A DNA stretch of 64,000 nt from Azoarcus sp. (GTDB lineage: Bacteria > Pseudomonadota > Gammaproteobacteria > Burkholderiales > Rhodocyclaceae), in NCBI GenBank assembly GCA_030656215.1, contig JAUSOD010000075.1, forward strand, positions 1-64,000, in the 5' to 3' direction. The notes beneath the pieces were generated by a model. That model was not told the origin of the DNA. It searched no databases and saw only the letters and a program-made list of their open reading frames with translations. The position numbers and the translations under genes were made by a program. Numbering within the stretch: the stretch's first letter is position 1; every line of letters begins with the position of its first letter. This document shows positions 24,919 to 34,225 of this stretch, piece by piece.

Positions 24919-25746
24919 TCAGACGCTGCGCACGTCGAAGCGCTCGAACATTGCCTGCGCACGCGCTTCCTCGGTGCTCGAATCGACATAGGCCATTCCC
25001 GCCACCGCATTGGGATCGCATGCGCGACGAAGCGGCCCAGGCTGAAACAGGTTATCGATCACCAACCGCGCGGCGACTTCCGGTGCGACCCCGCCGGCAC
25101 CCGCCGCAGTCGGCATCGCCGCCTGATGTTCAGCCATCGGGCGATACAGCGGGTATTCGATCGCATCCGGCGGGCGATGTGCAATGCTCGTACGCAGCAT
25201 GTCGGTATCCACACCACCGATCGGAATCTCGATAACCCGCACGCCGAACGGCGCCAGTTCGATACGCAAGCCTTCGGTGAAGGCACTCAGCGCCACCTTG
25301 CTGCTGCGGTAGATCGAATAGAACGGCATCGGCATGTACGAACCCATGGAGCCAATGTTGCAGACGATACCGTTGCCGGCGGCTCGTAAGGCGGGTATCG
25401 CCCGCCTGGTGAGTTCGACCACGCCGAAGAAATTGGTCTCGAATGTCCGCCGCCACTCATCGAGCGGAGCCTCCTCCACTGGCAAATAGGGCCCGCGGTA
25501 GCCCGCGTTATTGATCAGGATGCACAGATCGGATGGCGGCACATAGTCACCCAGCCCGGCCACATCGAGCCTGACGATGTCGACCGAACCCGCCAGGTCG
25601 CGTGCAGCTTCGAGCAAGCTCCCGGCGCTGGACGGATCCCGCACCCCTGCGAGCACACTGAAACCGCGTGCGGCCAATTCCAACGCAAGCGCCTTGCCGA
25701 GCCCACGATTGGCGCCGGTTACCAGCGCCTTTCCCTTGTTGTCCAT
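24919..25746 (-). CDS. SDR family oxidoreductase
   Basis: 275 residues from ATG 25746 behind CTGGAG; an upstream ATG at 25770 is in frame but less well placed. It has TGANRGLGKALALEL, NNAGYRG, IGSMGS and YSIYRSSKVAL. The TGANRGLG loop and long C-terminal tail resemble the retinol/hydroxysteroid-type SDRs. It diverges from the ACAD11-like gene across MarR-box 2 and is likely under the MarR regulator encoded 1 kb away. The substrate is unknown. Confidence 0.9.
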   Translation of the reverse strand: MDNKGKALVTGANRGLGKALALELAARGFSVLAGVRDPSSAGSLLEAARDLAGSVDIVRLDVAGLGDYVPPSDLCILINNAGYRGPYLPVEEAPLDEWRRTFETNFFGVVELTRRAIPALRAAGNGIVCNIGSMGSYMPMPFYSIYRSSKVALSAFTEGLRIELAPFGVRVIEIPIGGVDTDMLRTSIAHRPPDAIEYPLYRPMAEHQAAMPTAAGAGGVAPEVAARLVIDNLFQPGPLRRACDPNAVAGMAYVDSSTEEARAQAMFERFDVRSV

Positions 25747-25825
25747 TTCCACTCCAGAACAAGTCATCACGCACTAAAACCCATGCTCGTAGGCATCACG
25801 CGCCAGCGAGTTGTGTCCAATGTTT

Positions 25826-25851
25826 CATGTTGACACCTTGATGTCAACATG
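25826..25851. promoter_or_regulatory. MarR-box 2, perfect 10-bp-arm palindrome
   Basis: CATGTTGACA-CCTTGA-TGTCAACATG is a perfect inverted repeat. Its core, TGACA-N6-TGTCA (25831-25846), matches the box at the MarR gene. It lies between the SDR (minus) and the ACAD11-like gene (plus). A further half-site TTGTCAA follows near 25860. Confidence 0.72.
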
Positions 25852-25929
25852 AAAGACTGTTGTCAAATTTGGAAGATAAAGATCACCCCATTTCACCCAA
25901 CAGCACACTGCACATCCGAGGAGACACAC

Positions 25930-27213
25930 ATGTGGGACTTTTCAACCGATCCCGAATTCCAGCTCAAGCTCGACTGGATCGCCAAGTTCGTGCGCGAAGA
26001 GATCGAACCGCTCGATCGCCTGTTTCCCGGCATGGGCGCACCCTATGACATGGAGAACACCAAGGCACGCGCCATCGCCCGCCCGCTGATGGAGGAAGTG
26101 AAGCGCCAAGGCTTGTGGGCGTGCCACCTTGGGCCCGATCTTGGAGGCCAGGGCTATGGTCAGCTCAAGCTCGCGCTGATGAATGAAATCCTCGGACGTG
26201 CGCAATGGGCACCGACCATCTTCGGCACCGCCGCCCCCGACACCGGTAATGCCGAGATCCTCGCGATGTTCGGTACCGAGGAGCAGAAGAAGCGCTACCT
26301 GCAACCGCTGCTCAATGGCGAGATCGTGTCCTGCTACTCGATGACCGAACCGCAGGGCGGTGCCGATCCGGGTGTGTTTACCTGCCGCGCGGTACGCGAG
26401 GGTGAAGAGTGGGTGATCAATGGCGAGAAGTGGTATTCGTCGAACGCCCGCTACGCCGAATTCATCATCGTGATGTGCGTCACCAATCCGGAGGTTCCGG
26501 TGATAAAAGGGGCATCGATGTTCCTGCTGCCCAAGAACACACCCGGTGTCAACATCGTGCGCAACTCGGGCGTCCATGGCGAGCCGCCCAACAACGAATC
26601 GCACGCCTACATTCGCTATGAAAACGTCCGCCTGCCCGCCGATGCGCTTCTGGGCGAAGAAGGCAAGGGTTTTGCCGTGGCCCAGGCCCGCCTCGGTGGC
26701 GGCCGCGTGCACCACGCCATGCGTACTGTGGGCGAATGCACGATGGCACTCGAGATGATGGTGGAGCGCGCAGTCAGCCGGCAGACCAAGGGCTCGCGCC
26801 TGGGCGATAAGCAGTTCATCCAGGGCTATCTGGCCGACTCCTGGATCGAACTGCAGCAATTCCGCCTGCAGGTGCTGCACACCGCGTGGCTGATCGACCA
26901 GGGCCACGACTACAAGTCGAACCGCGCTTCGATTGCCGGAATCAAAGTCGCTGCGGCAAAAGTCTTCCACGACATTGCGCAACGTGCAGTGCAGATGCAC
27001 GGGTCAATGGGCGTGTCGGACGAGATGCCGCTGGCCAACCTGCTGATCCGGGCGGCCATGATAGGCATCATGGACGGGCCGACCGAAGTACACAAGATGA
27101 CGATCGCGAAGGATCTGCTCAGGACCGCAAAACCCGTTGCGGGTCCGCTGCCGAGCGCCAACCTGATTGCCCGCACCGCCGCCGCACGCGCCAAGTACGC
27201 CGGCCGCTATTGA
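25930..27213 (+). CDS. Acyl-CoA dehydrogenase, ACAD10/11-like
   Basis: 427 residues from ATG 25930 behind GAGGAG. ACAD motifs: YSMTEPQGGADP, NGEKWYSSNARYAEF, GVHGEPPNNESH and a C-terminal IMDGPTEVHKMTIAKDL. The Asp in MDGPTEV sits where medium-chain dehydrogenases carry the catalytic Glu and is characteristic of the ACAD10/ACAD11 branch. In animals those proteins are fused to an aminoglycoside-phosphotransferase-like kinase domain. Here the kinase is the next gene, 60 bp downstream. The pair is therefore a split ACAD11-type system, implicated in 4-hydroxyacyl-CoA catabolism by phosphorylation and elimination. Probably MarR controlled. Confidence 0.9.
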   Translation: MWDFSTDPEFQLKLDWIAKFVREEIEPLDRLFPGMGAPYDMENTKARAIARPLMEEVKRQGLWACHLGPDLGGQGYGQLKLALMNEILGRAQWAPTIFGTAAPDTGNAEILAMFGTEEQKKRYLQPLLNGEIVSCYSMTEPQGGADPGVFTCRAVREGEEWVINGEKWYSSNARYAEFIIVMCVTNPEVPVIKGASMFLLPKNTPGVNIVRNSGVHGEPPNNESHAYIRYENVRLPADALLGEEGKGFAVAQARLGGGRVHHAMRTVGECTMALEMMVERAVSRQTKGSRLGDKQFIQGYLADSWIELQQFRLQVLHTAWLIDQGHDYKSNRASIAGIKVAAAKVFHDIAQRAVQMHGSMGVSDEMPLANLLIRAAMIGIMDGPTEVHKMTIAKDLLRTAKPVAGPLPSANLIARTAAARAKYAGRY

Positions 27214-27273
27214 TGATCGCGTCTGCGGACTGCACCTCCGCTGGCCCGCCACGACCAACCACGAGAATCCACC

Positions 27274-28329
27274 ATGATTACCACCTTGCCTGATTTCGAC
27301 GGCCTGCTGAACTGGGATCACCTTACCGACTGGCTGGCTGCCCAGTCCCTGCCTGGGTCCGGGCCGATTACTGCGGTAGAGCGCCTGACCGGCGGCTCAC
27401 AGAACAACCTGTTCATGCTGTCGCGAAAGGACGCGCGCTTCGTGCTGCGCCGTCCGCCCAAGCATCTGCGCCCCAACAGCAACGACACTATGCTGCGTGA
27501 GGCGCGCGTGCTCGGTGCCCTCAGTGGCAGCGCCGTGCCTCATCCGCAGTTTCTCGCCGCCTGTGCCGACACTTCGGTCACCGGCGCGGCCTTCTACCTG
27601 ATGGCCCCGCTCGACGGCTTCACCCCGATGGGCCAACTTCCCGGCAACTACGCCGCCCAGGCCGAATGGCGTCGCGCGATGGGGCCCGAGATGGTCAAGG
27701 GCATCGCCGCGCTCGGTACGGTCGACCACGTGGCAGTCGGCTTGAGCGACTTCGGCAAACCCGACAACTGGCTCGAACGCCAGGTTTCACGCTGGCGCAG
27801 CCAGCTCGACGGCTACCGCGAAATGCCCAACTACCCTGGCAACGCGCTGCCCCATATCGACCGCGTCGGCGACTGGCTGGAACGTAATCGCCCGACTCAA
27901 TGCACGATCGGCGTCATCCACGGCGACTTCCAGTTCGCCAACGTCATGTTCGACCGCAATGCCCCCCGCCTGATCGGGCTGATCGACTGGGAACTGTCGA
28001 CCCTCGGCGATCCGCTGCTCGATCTCGGCTGGCTGCTGACGAGCTGGATGGAGCCGGGCGACCCTGTCACCGGGGGCCGCACCCCGGCGGTCGAGCCGTG
28101 GCAGGACTTCGGCTCGCGCAACGACCTCGTCCGCCTCTACGGTGAGTTGACGGGTCGCGACATGACGGCAATGCCGTGGTACTTCGTGCTCGCCTGCTTC
28201 AAGCTCGCCTGCCTGCTTGAAGGCACTTACGCCCGGGCTTGCGCCGGCAAGGCATCGACCGAGATGGGCACCCTGCTCCACAACTACGCGATCTGGCTGA
28301 TGTCGAAAGCCGCGCAGCTGATCGAATGA
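27274..28329 (+). CDS. APH/phosphotransferase-family kinase (ACAD10/11 kinase-domain homologue)
   Basis: 351 residues of the aminoglycoside-phosphotransferase fold: LTGGSQNNLFML (nucleotide loop), FVLRRPPKH (Lys/Arg strand), the catalytic loop VIHGDFQFANVMF and the metal-binding IDWELSTLGDP. The PPKHLRPNSND region and overall length match the kinase domain of ACAD10/11 rather than resistance enzymes. The gene sits between the ACAD and an SDR that starts two bases after its stop. This predicts phosphorylation of a hydroxyacyl-CoA that the neighbouring dehydrogenase then eliminates. Antibiotic resistance is unlikely. Confidence 0.88.
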   Translation: MITTLPDFDGLLNWDHLTDWLAAQSLPGSGPITAVERLTGGSQNNLFMLSRKDARFVLRRPPKHLRPNSNDTMLREARVLGALSGSAVPHPQFLAACADTSVTGAAFYLMAPLDGFTPMGQLPGNYAAQAEWRRAMGPEMVKGIAALGTVDHVAVGLSDFGKPDNWLERQVSRWRSQLDGYREMPNYPGNALPHIDRVGDWLERNRPTQCTIGVIHGDFQFANVMFDRNAPRLIGLIDWELSTLGDPLLDLGWLLTSWMEPGDPVTGGRTPAVEPWQDFGSRNDLVRLYGELTGRDMTAMPWYFVLACFKLACLLEGTYARACAGKASTEMGTLLHNYAIWLMSKAAQLIE

Positions 28330-28330
28330 A

Positions 28331-29131
28331 ATGAGCCCTTCCCAGTTCACGTACCGTACGGTACTGGTGACCGGCGGCGGACAAGGAATCGGTCTGGCCT
28401 GTGCCCGCCGCTTCGCGAATGCAGGCGCCAATGTGGTCATCGCCGATTTGCTCGACGAAGACCTCGCACACTCCCCCGGCGCAATCGACTTTACCGCTAC
28501 CTACCTCTGCTGCAATGCCGCCGAACCGGCGGCGCTGCGCACTCTGACCTCCACCGTCATCGCCCGGTTCGGCGGCATTGATGTGTGCGTCTGCGCCGCC
28601 GGCACGAGCGGACCCAATCTACCCTATTGGGCACTGGACGACGCCGATTTCGACCATGTACTGGAGGTAAACCTGAAGGGCCCGTTCGTGCTCGGCAAAC
28701 TGGTCGGCAAACACATGATCGATACCGGCCGGCGCGGAGCGATCATCCATGTGTCCTCGGTGGGCGGCAAGCTTGCGGTCGACACCCAGGCGGCCTACTG
28801 CGTGAGCAAAGCCGGGCTTGACATGCTGACCAAAGTCATGGCGACCGCCCTCGCGCCGCATGGAATCCGTGTCAACGCCGTCGCCCCGGGACCGGTAGAC
28901 ACCCGGATGACCGCTGGACTCCAGCAGCAACCCGGCCTGATGAAGCAAGTGCTTTCGCGCACTCCGCTCGGGCGCTTCGGTACCGTGGAGGAAATGGCCG
29001 GCACCGTGTTCTTCCTGGCTGGCGCAGACGCCGGATTCATCACCGGACAAACGGTATACGCCGATGGCGGGCGTCTGGCACTCAACTACGTGATGGCGGA
29101 CCAGCCCTCAGAATCACCGCAGTGTCCTTAA
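28331..29131 (+). CDS. SDR family oxidoreductase
   Basis: 266 residues with TGGGQGIGLACARRF, CAAG replacing NNAG, HVSSVGG and YCVSKAGL. The C-terminal TVYADGGRLALNYVM is a typical SDR end. Its ATG follows the kinase stop by only a couple of bases, indicating coupling in the ACAD-kinase-SDR unit. It could supply or consume the hydroxy group acted on by the kinase. The substrate is unknown. Confidence 0.9.
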   Translation: MSPSQFTYRTVLVTGGGQGIGLACARRFANAGANVVIADLLDEDLAHSPGAIDFTATYLCCNAAEPAALRTLTSTVIARFGGIDVCVCAAGTSGPNLPYWALDDADFDHVLEVNLKGPFVLGKLVGKHMIDTGRRGAIIHVSSVGGKLAVDTQAAYCVSKAGLDMLTKVMATALAPHGIRVNAVAPGPVDTRMTAGLQQQPGLMKQVLSRTPLGRFGTVEEMAGTVFFLAGADAGFITGQTVYADGGRLALNYVMADQPSESPQCP

Positions 29132-29229
29132 CCAAACCCTGCGGTCTCCGCCTGAGCATGTTGGAGACGCGAAAATTCGCTGCGGCAGCGTGGACGAAAG
29201 CACGCATAAAGCATTGATTAGGACACCAT

Positions 29230-29250
29230 TAACTAATAATATGTCAGCTA
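29230..29250. promoter_or_regulatory. Island operator copy F
   Basis: TAACTAA-TAATATG-TCAGCTA, 177 bp upstream of the BKACE ATG at 29427. The remaining leader (29251-29426) contains no gene that I can recognise. Confidence 0.65.
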
Positions 29251-29426
29251 TAAGAACTGCAGTACGGCCACCCGACACCCCTAGTCGAGCCTTCCGAGCA
29301 GCGGACATAACGGACGGATCCTTCCGGCCAGTGCGCACTGGCGTTGCGTACCTAGCGCCACCCAGCGCGATTACGGTGAATCCGACCCAATCGATCGCCA
29401 GCCCGACCTACCAAAGGAGAAAGTGT

Positions 29427-30344
29427 ATGAACAAGCCCAATAATACCCTCGAAACCCCGATGCTGATCGAGGCCGCAATCTGTCCGTACCGTGGCGGTGA
29501 GCCGGTGTTCGACTTGCAAGGCATGATCCGTGAGGCAAAGGCGTGCCTTGCCGCAGGTGCGACCCTGATTCACCATCACCACGACGGCAGGCTCGATACT
29601 GCAGGCGGAATGGCGGAAATGATTGCCCTGAGCCAGGCTGTACACGCCGAGTTTCCACATGCCATCCTGAATCCGAACCCGGCCAAGGGGGAGGATGTGC
29701 GCGACAACTCGGCACATTTCATCCCCATGTTCAGGGCGGGTGCGCTCGGCCTGGTACCGGTCGACCCCGGTCGGCAGATTTCTCCGCAACTGGACGACAA
29801 TGGACTGCCGTTCGGCGACAACAAGGTGCACTCGACCTTCAACGACGCGAACTACATCCTCACGCTGTGCCAACAAAACGACGTCCCGCTGACGATCGGG
29901 GTGTATGAGCCGTACAACCTGCGTTGGGCACTGGCCTATGCCGAGGCCGGCAAACTGCCCGCAGGGTCGATGGTAAAACTGTACTTCGGCGGTCGTTACA
30001 GCCTCCATACCATGGGCAAGCGCGCGCTGAACTTCGGCCTACCCCCTACCACGCAAGCATTGGATGCCTACCTGTCGATGCTGGACGGCAGCGGCCTGCA
30101 ATGGAGTGTCACGGTAATGGGCGATGCACTGCTCGACACGCCTCTCGCACGCCACGCGATCGAACGCGGCGGCCACCTCAGGGTCGGCATCGAGGACATG
30201 GCTGGCAGGTCACCGGCCTCTAACCGCGAAACCGTGGAACTCGCAGTGGAACTCGCAAACAAGGTTGGCCGCCCCCTGGCCCGATCCGACCAGGCCTGGA
30301 CCGTCCTCGGACGCAACCGCGCTCCGATAGCCGCCGCGGCCTGA
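29427..30344 (+). CDS. BKACE-family beta-keto acid cleavage enzyme (DUF849)
   Basis: 305 residues from the ATG at 29427 behind AAAGGAG; the open frame back to 29190 is shadow. The family condenses a beta-keto acid with acetyl-CoA and splits it into acetoacetate and a new acyl-CoA, using a zinc ion in a TIM barrel. The metal-ligand strand is visible as LIHHHHDGR, the ALNPNPAKG-like second strand reads AILNPNPAKGEDV, and the C-terminal VGIEDM provides the conserved Glu. This would cleave a 3-oxo acid released in the pathway and load it onto CoA. It stands alone behind operator F and is followed by a strong stem-loop. Confidence 0.9.
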   Translation: MNKPNNTLETPMLIEAAICPYRGGEPVFDLQGMIREAKACLAAGATLIHHHHDGRLDTAGGMAEMIALSQAVHAEFPHAILNPNPAKGEDVRDNSAHFIPMFRAGALGLVPVDPGRQISPQLDDNGLPFGDNKVHSTFNDANYILTLCQQNDVPLTIGVYEPYNLRWALAYAEAGKLPAGSMVKLYFGGRYSLHTMGKRALNFGLPPTTQALDAYLSMLDGSGLQWSVTVMGDALLDTPLARHAIERGGHLRVGIEDMAGRSPASNRETVELAVELANKVGRPLARSDQAWTVLGRNRAPIAAAA

Positions 30345-30357
30345 ACTCGCACCATCG

Positions 30358-30398
30358 CTCCCGCAGTATTTCTCCGCCAGGGAGTCATACTGCGGGAG
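30358..30398 (+). terminator. Long stem-loop after BKACE
   Basis: CTCCCGCAGTAT pairs perfectly with ATACTGCGGGAG, and the 17-base loop contains a second CTCC/GGAG pairing. It lies 14 bases after the stop. Confidence 0.65.
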
Positions 30399-30399
30399 G

Positions 30400-30634
30400 C
30401 CAAATCACAAAAGTCGAGTGCGGGAATCCGGTGCTGGCAGAGCTCTCCGAACTTTCGTTGGAGACGGTCAAGTTCGCACGCGAGCATGGACATGGACAAC
30501 ACGATTCGATTGACCAGCGACAATCGCAACGTGCTTAAGTAGCACCTCCGGGCGCTGATGTATCACGGCGCCACCCTGACCAGAACAGCGTCGATCGAGG
30601 AGTTTGCTTCGAACTGAAGCAGGGGACGTGGGCC
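30400..30634 (+). other. Non-coding gap with possible fragments of an HTH-domain gene
   Basis: No intact gene. Two overlapping plus frames contain SLETVKFAREHGH and, in another frame, NTIRLTSDNRNVLK, a stop, and HLRALMYHGA. This order resembles a winged-helix segment (T-x-x-N-R-N-x-x-K-x-H-L-x-x-L) broken by a frameshift and a stop codon. It could be the tail of a lost regulator or Fic-type protein. The evidence is weak. Confidence 0.3.
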
Positions 30635-31435
30635 TCAGACTGCAGTATAGCCACCGTCTGCAACCATGTCGGTGCCAGTCATGAAGCACGACGCATCGGA
30701 TGCAAGAAAAGCGATGGCGCCCGCGATCTCGTTCGCGCTTCCCATTCGCCCCATCGGAATCACCCGCTCGATTGCGGCACGCGCCTGCTCGGGCGTGACC
30801 GGATTTCCAGCCTGATCGCGTTGCGGATCGAACTTGGCGCTCAGATTGGTCATGACCGGCCCCGGATTCACCGAGTTGACGCGCACGCCGGTCTTGGCAT
30901 ATTCGGCCGCGACCGCCTTGGTCATCATCCTCACGGCCCCTTTCGAGGCGCTATATGCGGAGAACGCCGCACCGGCCACTTGCCCGTAAATGGAGGCTAC
31001 GTTGATGATCGACGGTGACGTCGCATGGCAGCTGGCAGTCTCAATCATCAACGGCAGGCAGGTGTGCATGCCAAGAAAGACACTGTCTACATTCACCCGT
31101 TGCACCATGCGAAAATCGTCGAACGAGTTTTCCAGAAAACTGCGCTTGATCATGATGCCGGCGTTGTTCACCAGGACGTCGAGGCGCCCGGCACGGACCT
31201 TGATCGCTTCGACCACCTCGTTCCAGCGCTCGGGGAGGGTGACGTCGTGCTGCCAGGCCGAGGCGCCGTTGGGTAACGTTGCGACCAGCGTTTCGACCCC
31301 ATCGAGATCGCGGTCGCTCGCGTACACCGTTGCCCCCAGACCCGCGAGCACGCGGGCGGCCTCGCGTCCGATGCCGGAAGCCGCACCCGTTACCAAGGCA
31401 ACGCGCCCGTTGAGATCAAACAGCTTTTCCACCAT
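30635..31435 (-). CDS. SDR family oxidoreductase
   Basis: 266 residues with TGAASGIGREAARVL, NNAGIMIKRSF, NVASIYG and YSASKGAV; the C-terminus VADGGYTAV is canonical. It follows the molybdenum hydroxylase genes by about 100 bp on the same strand and may be the last gene of the unit starting at 35854. It probably acts on an alcohol or ketone produced around the hydroxylase step, but nothing in the sequence fixes its substrate. Confidence 0.9.
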   Translation of the reverse strand: MVEKLFDLNGRVALVTGAASGIGREAARVLAGLGATVYASDRDLDGVETLVATLPNGASAWQHDVTLPERWNEVVEAIKVRAGRLDVLVNNAGIMIKRSFLENSFDDFRMVQRVNVDSVFLGMHTCLPLMIETASCHATSPSIINVASIYGQVAGAAFSAYSASKGAVRMMTKAVAAEYAKTGVRVNSVNPGPVMTNLSAKFDPQRDQAGNPVTPEQARAAIERVIPMGRMGSANEIAGAIAFLASDASCFMTGTDMVADGGYTAV

Positions 31436-31531
31436 GGTCAGGCATCCTTATGTTCCGCTTTGAGAATTGTTTCGGAGAATCCCTGCACACAGGGTCTTCA
31501 CTCCGAGTCGCCGGGTATCCGTGCTACACAA

Positions 31532-33679
31532 CTAGGAAACGGCGCGCAGTTTGAGTTGCGCGCGATCGAACGGCAGGGCGCGCAGGCGCTTACCGGTGGC
31601 GGCATAAATAGCGTTGGCCACCGCTGGCGCAATTGGCGGCGTTCCGGGCTCACCGATCCCACCGGGGTTCTCGGCACTGGGCACGATGTGCACCTCGACC
31701 CGCGGCATTTCTTCCATCCGCAGCACCGGATAGTCGTGAAAATTGCTCTGCTGCACCCGACCGTCGCGGATATCGAGTCGGCCATGCAGCGCAGCCGACA
31801 AGCCGAAAACGATGCCGCTTTCGATCTGGCGTTCGATGATCGCGGGGTTCACTGTCATCCCGCAGTCCACGGCCGCGACCACCCGATGCACCCGCGGTGT
31901 GCCGTCGGGTTCGACCGACACCTCGGCAACCTCGGCAACGTAGCTGCCAAAACAGTGCGCCAGCGCAATGCCGCGGAATCGGCCTGCGGACAGGGGTTGC
32001 CCCCAGCCTGCCTTGGCCGTGGCAAGATCGAGCACCCCAAGATAGCGCGGCTTGCCCTGCAGCATGCAACGCCGAAACGCATATGGATCGGTGCCGGCCT
32101 GCGCAGCCAGTTCGTCGATGAAACTCTCGAGAAAGAAGATGTTCTGCGAGTGACCGACCGAGCGCCAGAACCAGACCTGGGGGCCGGGCTCGCGGCGGCC
32201 ATAGGCAGTGCGGAAGTTAGGAATATCGTAAGGTTGATCGGCAATCCCCTCGACCGCAAACATGTCGACCCCACTCTCGGGCAACTTCATGAACCCGGTA
32301 ACCGCCACAATCGAAGGGGCGCCGATATCCGCCTTGAGGTGGCTGATCTTGCCCTCTGCATCCAGCGCACCGGAGAAGCGCACGACCGCGGCCGGGCGGT
32401 AATAGCCAGCGCGCATGTCGTCCTCGCGGGTGTAGATGAGCTTGACCGGAGCACCCGCTGCGCGCGATAACAGCGTCGCGTCAATCATGAAATCGGGGGC
32501 AAAACGCCGGCCAAACCCACCACCCAGCATCAGCGTATTCACCTTCACTCGCGCCGGATCGACCTGGGCGATCTTGGCAAGAATCTGCTGGATCGGCCCC
32601 TGGCTTTGCGTCCCGGCCCAGATTTCAACCTCGCCCGCCCGCACCCAGGCCGTGCAGTTCAGCGGCTCCATGCAGGCGTGTGCCAAGTAGGGCACTTCGT
32701 AGCGTTGTTCGAGCACTCCGGCCTGGCCGGCGAGCGCGTCGACATTGCCTGCCACCTTGGCGACCGCATCGGCATTGCGTGCGCCGTCGTCCAGTGTGGC
32801 GGAGATCGCTGCGGAGGAAAGACCACTCATCGTGCCCAGATCCCACTCGATGTCGAGCGCATCGCGGCCACGCTTCGCCACCCAGTAACTTCGGGCAAGC
32901 ACGGCAATGCCATTTGGAATGGCGATGACCTCAACCACGCCCTTCACTGCGCGTGCCCGCGTTTCGTCGACCCGCAGCGGCTTTGTGCCGGGCATCGGCG
33001 CGCGCGCCATTACCGCGACAAGCATGCCGGGCACGGTCACGTCGATGCCGTAGCGGGTCGAACCGTCGATCTTTCCAGCGGTATCGAGGCGCGGCAAGGG
33101 TTTGCCGAGAATACGGAAATCCTGCGAGTGCTTGAGCGCGGGTGCGGCTGGCACCGGCAGCAGTGCTGCCGCAGCAACCAGCGCGCCATAGCGCGCGCGC
33201 CGTCCGTCGGCATAAATGACAACACCGGCCTCGGTCCGGCATGTCGCTGGGGTGCAGTCCCAACCTTCGGCTGCAGCGGCGATCAGCATCTCGCGGGCTG
33301 CAGCACCCGCGCGGCGCAGCGGTTCCCAATACGCACGAACGGTGGTGGAGCCGCCCGTCGCCTGAGTGCGCATCACCGGGTTGGCGTAGGCCTGATGTGC
33401 TCCGGCCTGGACGACCTTCACCCGCGCCCAGTCGGCGTCGAGTTCTTCTGCTACCAGCATTGGTATCGCAGTCAGCACGCCCTGCCCCATCTCGGACGAG
33501 CCGCAGAAAACCGTGACCACGTCGTCCGCGGTGATTTGCAGCCATGCATTGGGGGCGAATGGCGCAGGCGCCGCGGCCAGTGCCCGACTCCCTGCACCGG
33601 GCAGCACGAAGCCAATGGTCAGTGCGAGGCCCGAAACCTTGAGGAAATCTCGCCGGGAAAGCGGAGCGGATGAACTCAT
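31532..33679 (-). CDS. Molybdopterin-binding large subunit, isoquinoline 1-oxidoreductase (IorB)-like
   Basis: 715 residues with a twin-arginine signal at the N-terminus ([11 protein letters not shown] then a hydrophobic stretch to ALAAAPAPF), so it is exported folded to the periplasm. Xanthine-oxidase-family motifs include [25 protein letters not shown] and the C-terminal [18 protein letters not shown] with the active-site Glu. Such enzymes hydroxylate N-heteroaromatics or oxidise aldehydes using Moco and water. It overlaps the 2Fe-2S subunit gene by four bases. A third, cytochrome c-type subunit common in this group is not seen in the window. The substrate is unknown. Confidence 0.92.
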   Translation of the reverse strand: MSSSAPLSRRDFLKVSGLALTIGFVLPGAGSRALAAAPAPFAPNAWLQITADDVVTVFCGSSEMGQGVLTAIPMLVAEELDADWARVKVVQAGAHQAYANPVMRTQATGGSTTVRAYWEPLRRAGAAAREMLIAAAAEGWDCTPATCRTEAGVVIYADGRRARYGALVAAAALLPVPAAPALKHSQDFRILGKPLPRLDTAGKIDGSTRYGIDVTVPGMLVAVMARAPMPGTKPLRVDETRARAVKGVVEVIAIPNGIAVLARSYWVAKRGRDALDIEWDLGTMSGLSSAAISATLDDGARNADAVAKVAGNVDALAGQAGVLEQRYEVPYLAHACMEPLNCTAWVRAGEVEIWAGTQSQGPIQQILAKIAQVDPARVKVNTLMLGGGFGRRFAPDFMIDATLLSRAAGAPVKLIYTREDDMRAGYYRPAAVVRFSGALDAEGKISHLKADIGAPSIVAVTGFMKLPESGVDMFAVEGIADQPYDIPNFRTAYGRREPGPQVWFWRSVGHSQNIFFLESFIDELAAQAGTDPYAFRRCMLQGKPRYLGVLDLATAKAGWGQPLSAGRFRGIALAHCFGSYVAEVAEVSVEPDGTPRVHRVVAAVDCGMTVNPAIIERQIESGIVFGLSAALHGRLDIRDGRVQQSNFHDYPVLRMEEMPRVEVHIVPSAENPGGIGEPGTPPIAPAVANAIYAATGKRLRALPFDRAQLKLRAVS

Positions 33680-34149
33680 CGCGGGACCTCACCGGTCAAT
33701 GCCAGTGCGGCTTCCTTGATCGCGGCGCGAATCTGATTGTAGGTGCCGCAGCGACAAAGGTTGCCGCTCATCGCCATGTCGATGTCGGCGTCGGTTGGCG
33801 CGGCGATGCGTGCCAGCAATTCGCATGCGCTCATGATCTGACCCGACTGACAGTAACCGCATTGGGGAACATCGAGCGCACTCCAAGCGTTTTGCACCAC
33901 ATGACCCACTCGCGTCGTGCCCACGCCTTCGATGGTGGTGACGGCCCTTTGCTCGACCGCGGAGACCGCGGTCTGACACGCGCGCACAGCCTTGCCGTCC
34001 ACAAGAACGGTGCACGCGCCACACAATGCCATGCCGCAGCCAAATTTTGTGCCGGTCAGTTTCAGGTCTTCTCGCAACACCCATAGCAGCGGGGTGTCGG
34101 GGTCGACATCCACCTGCCGTGACTGTCCATTGACGCTGAGCGTGATCAT
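33676..34149 (-). CDS. (2Fe-2S) small subunit, isoquinoline 1-oxidoreductase (IorA)-like
   Basis: 157 residues with the plant-ferredoxin-type cluster [17 protein letters not shown] followed by RAC, and the second cluster in [15 protein letters not shown] and [11 protein letters not shown]. It carries electrons from the Moco subunit. Its stop overlaps the start of the large subunit (ATGA), so the two are translationally coupled. There is no signal peptide; the pair would be exported together on the Tat signal of the large subunit. Confidence 0.93.
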   Translation of the reverse strand: MITLSVNGQSRQVDVDPDTPLLWVLREDLKLTGTKFGCGMALCGACTVLVDGKAVRACQTAVSAVEQRAVTTIEGVGTTRVGHVVQNAWSALDVPQCGYCQSGQIMSACELLARIAAPTDADIDMAMSGNLCRCGTYNQIRAAIKEAALALTGEVPR

Positions 34150-34181
34150 GATGTCCCTTTGTCGCGGCGCAGATGATCCAG

Positions 34182-34201
34182 CACCCGCGGCAAAGCGGGT
34201 G
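34182..34201 (-). terminator. Hairpin between ligase and molybdenum hydroxylase genes
   Basis: CACCCGC-GGCAAA-GCGGGTG lies in the 76-bp gap after the ligase stop on the minus strand. Without a T-run it may attenuate or process the transcript rather than end it. Confidence 0.4.
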
Positions 34202-34225
34202 AGGCGGTCTCGAACACTGGCGCGT

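Noticed and set aside
25826-25851. Another copy of the 21-bp island operator
   Set aside because: Its arms (TTGACA/TGTCAA) and six-base spacer differ; it matches the MarR-gene box instead.
27274-28329. Aminoglycoside-resistance gene
   Set aside because: The APH fold is present, but the sequence pattern and ACAD neighbour fit the ACAD10/11 kinase domain.
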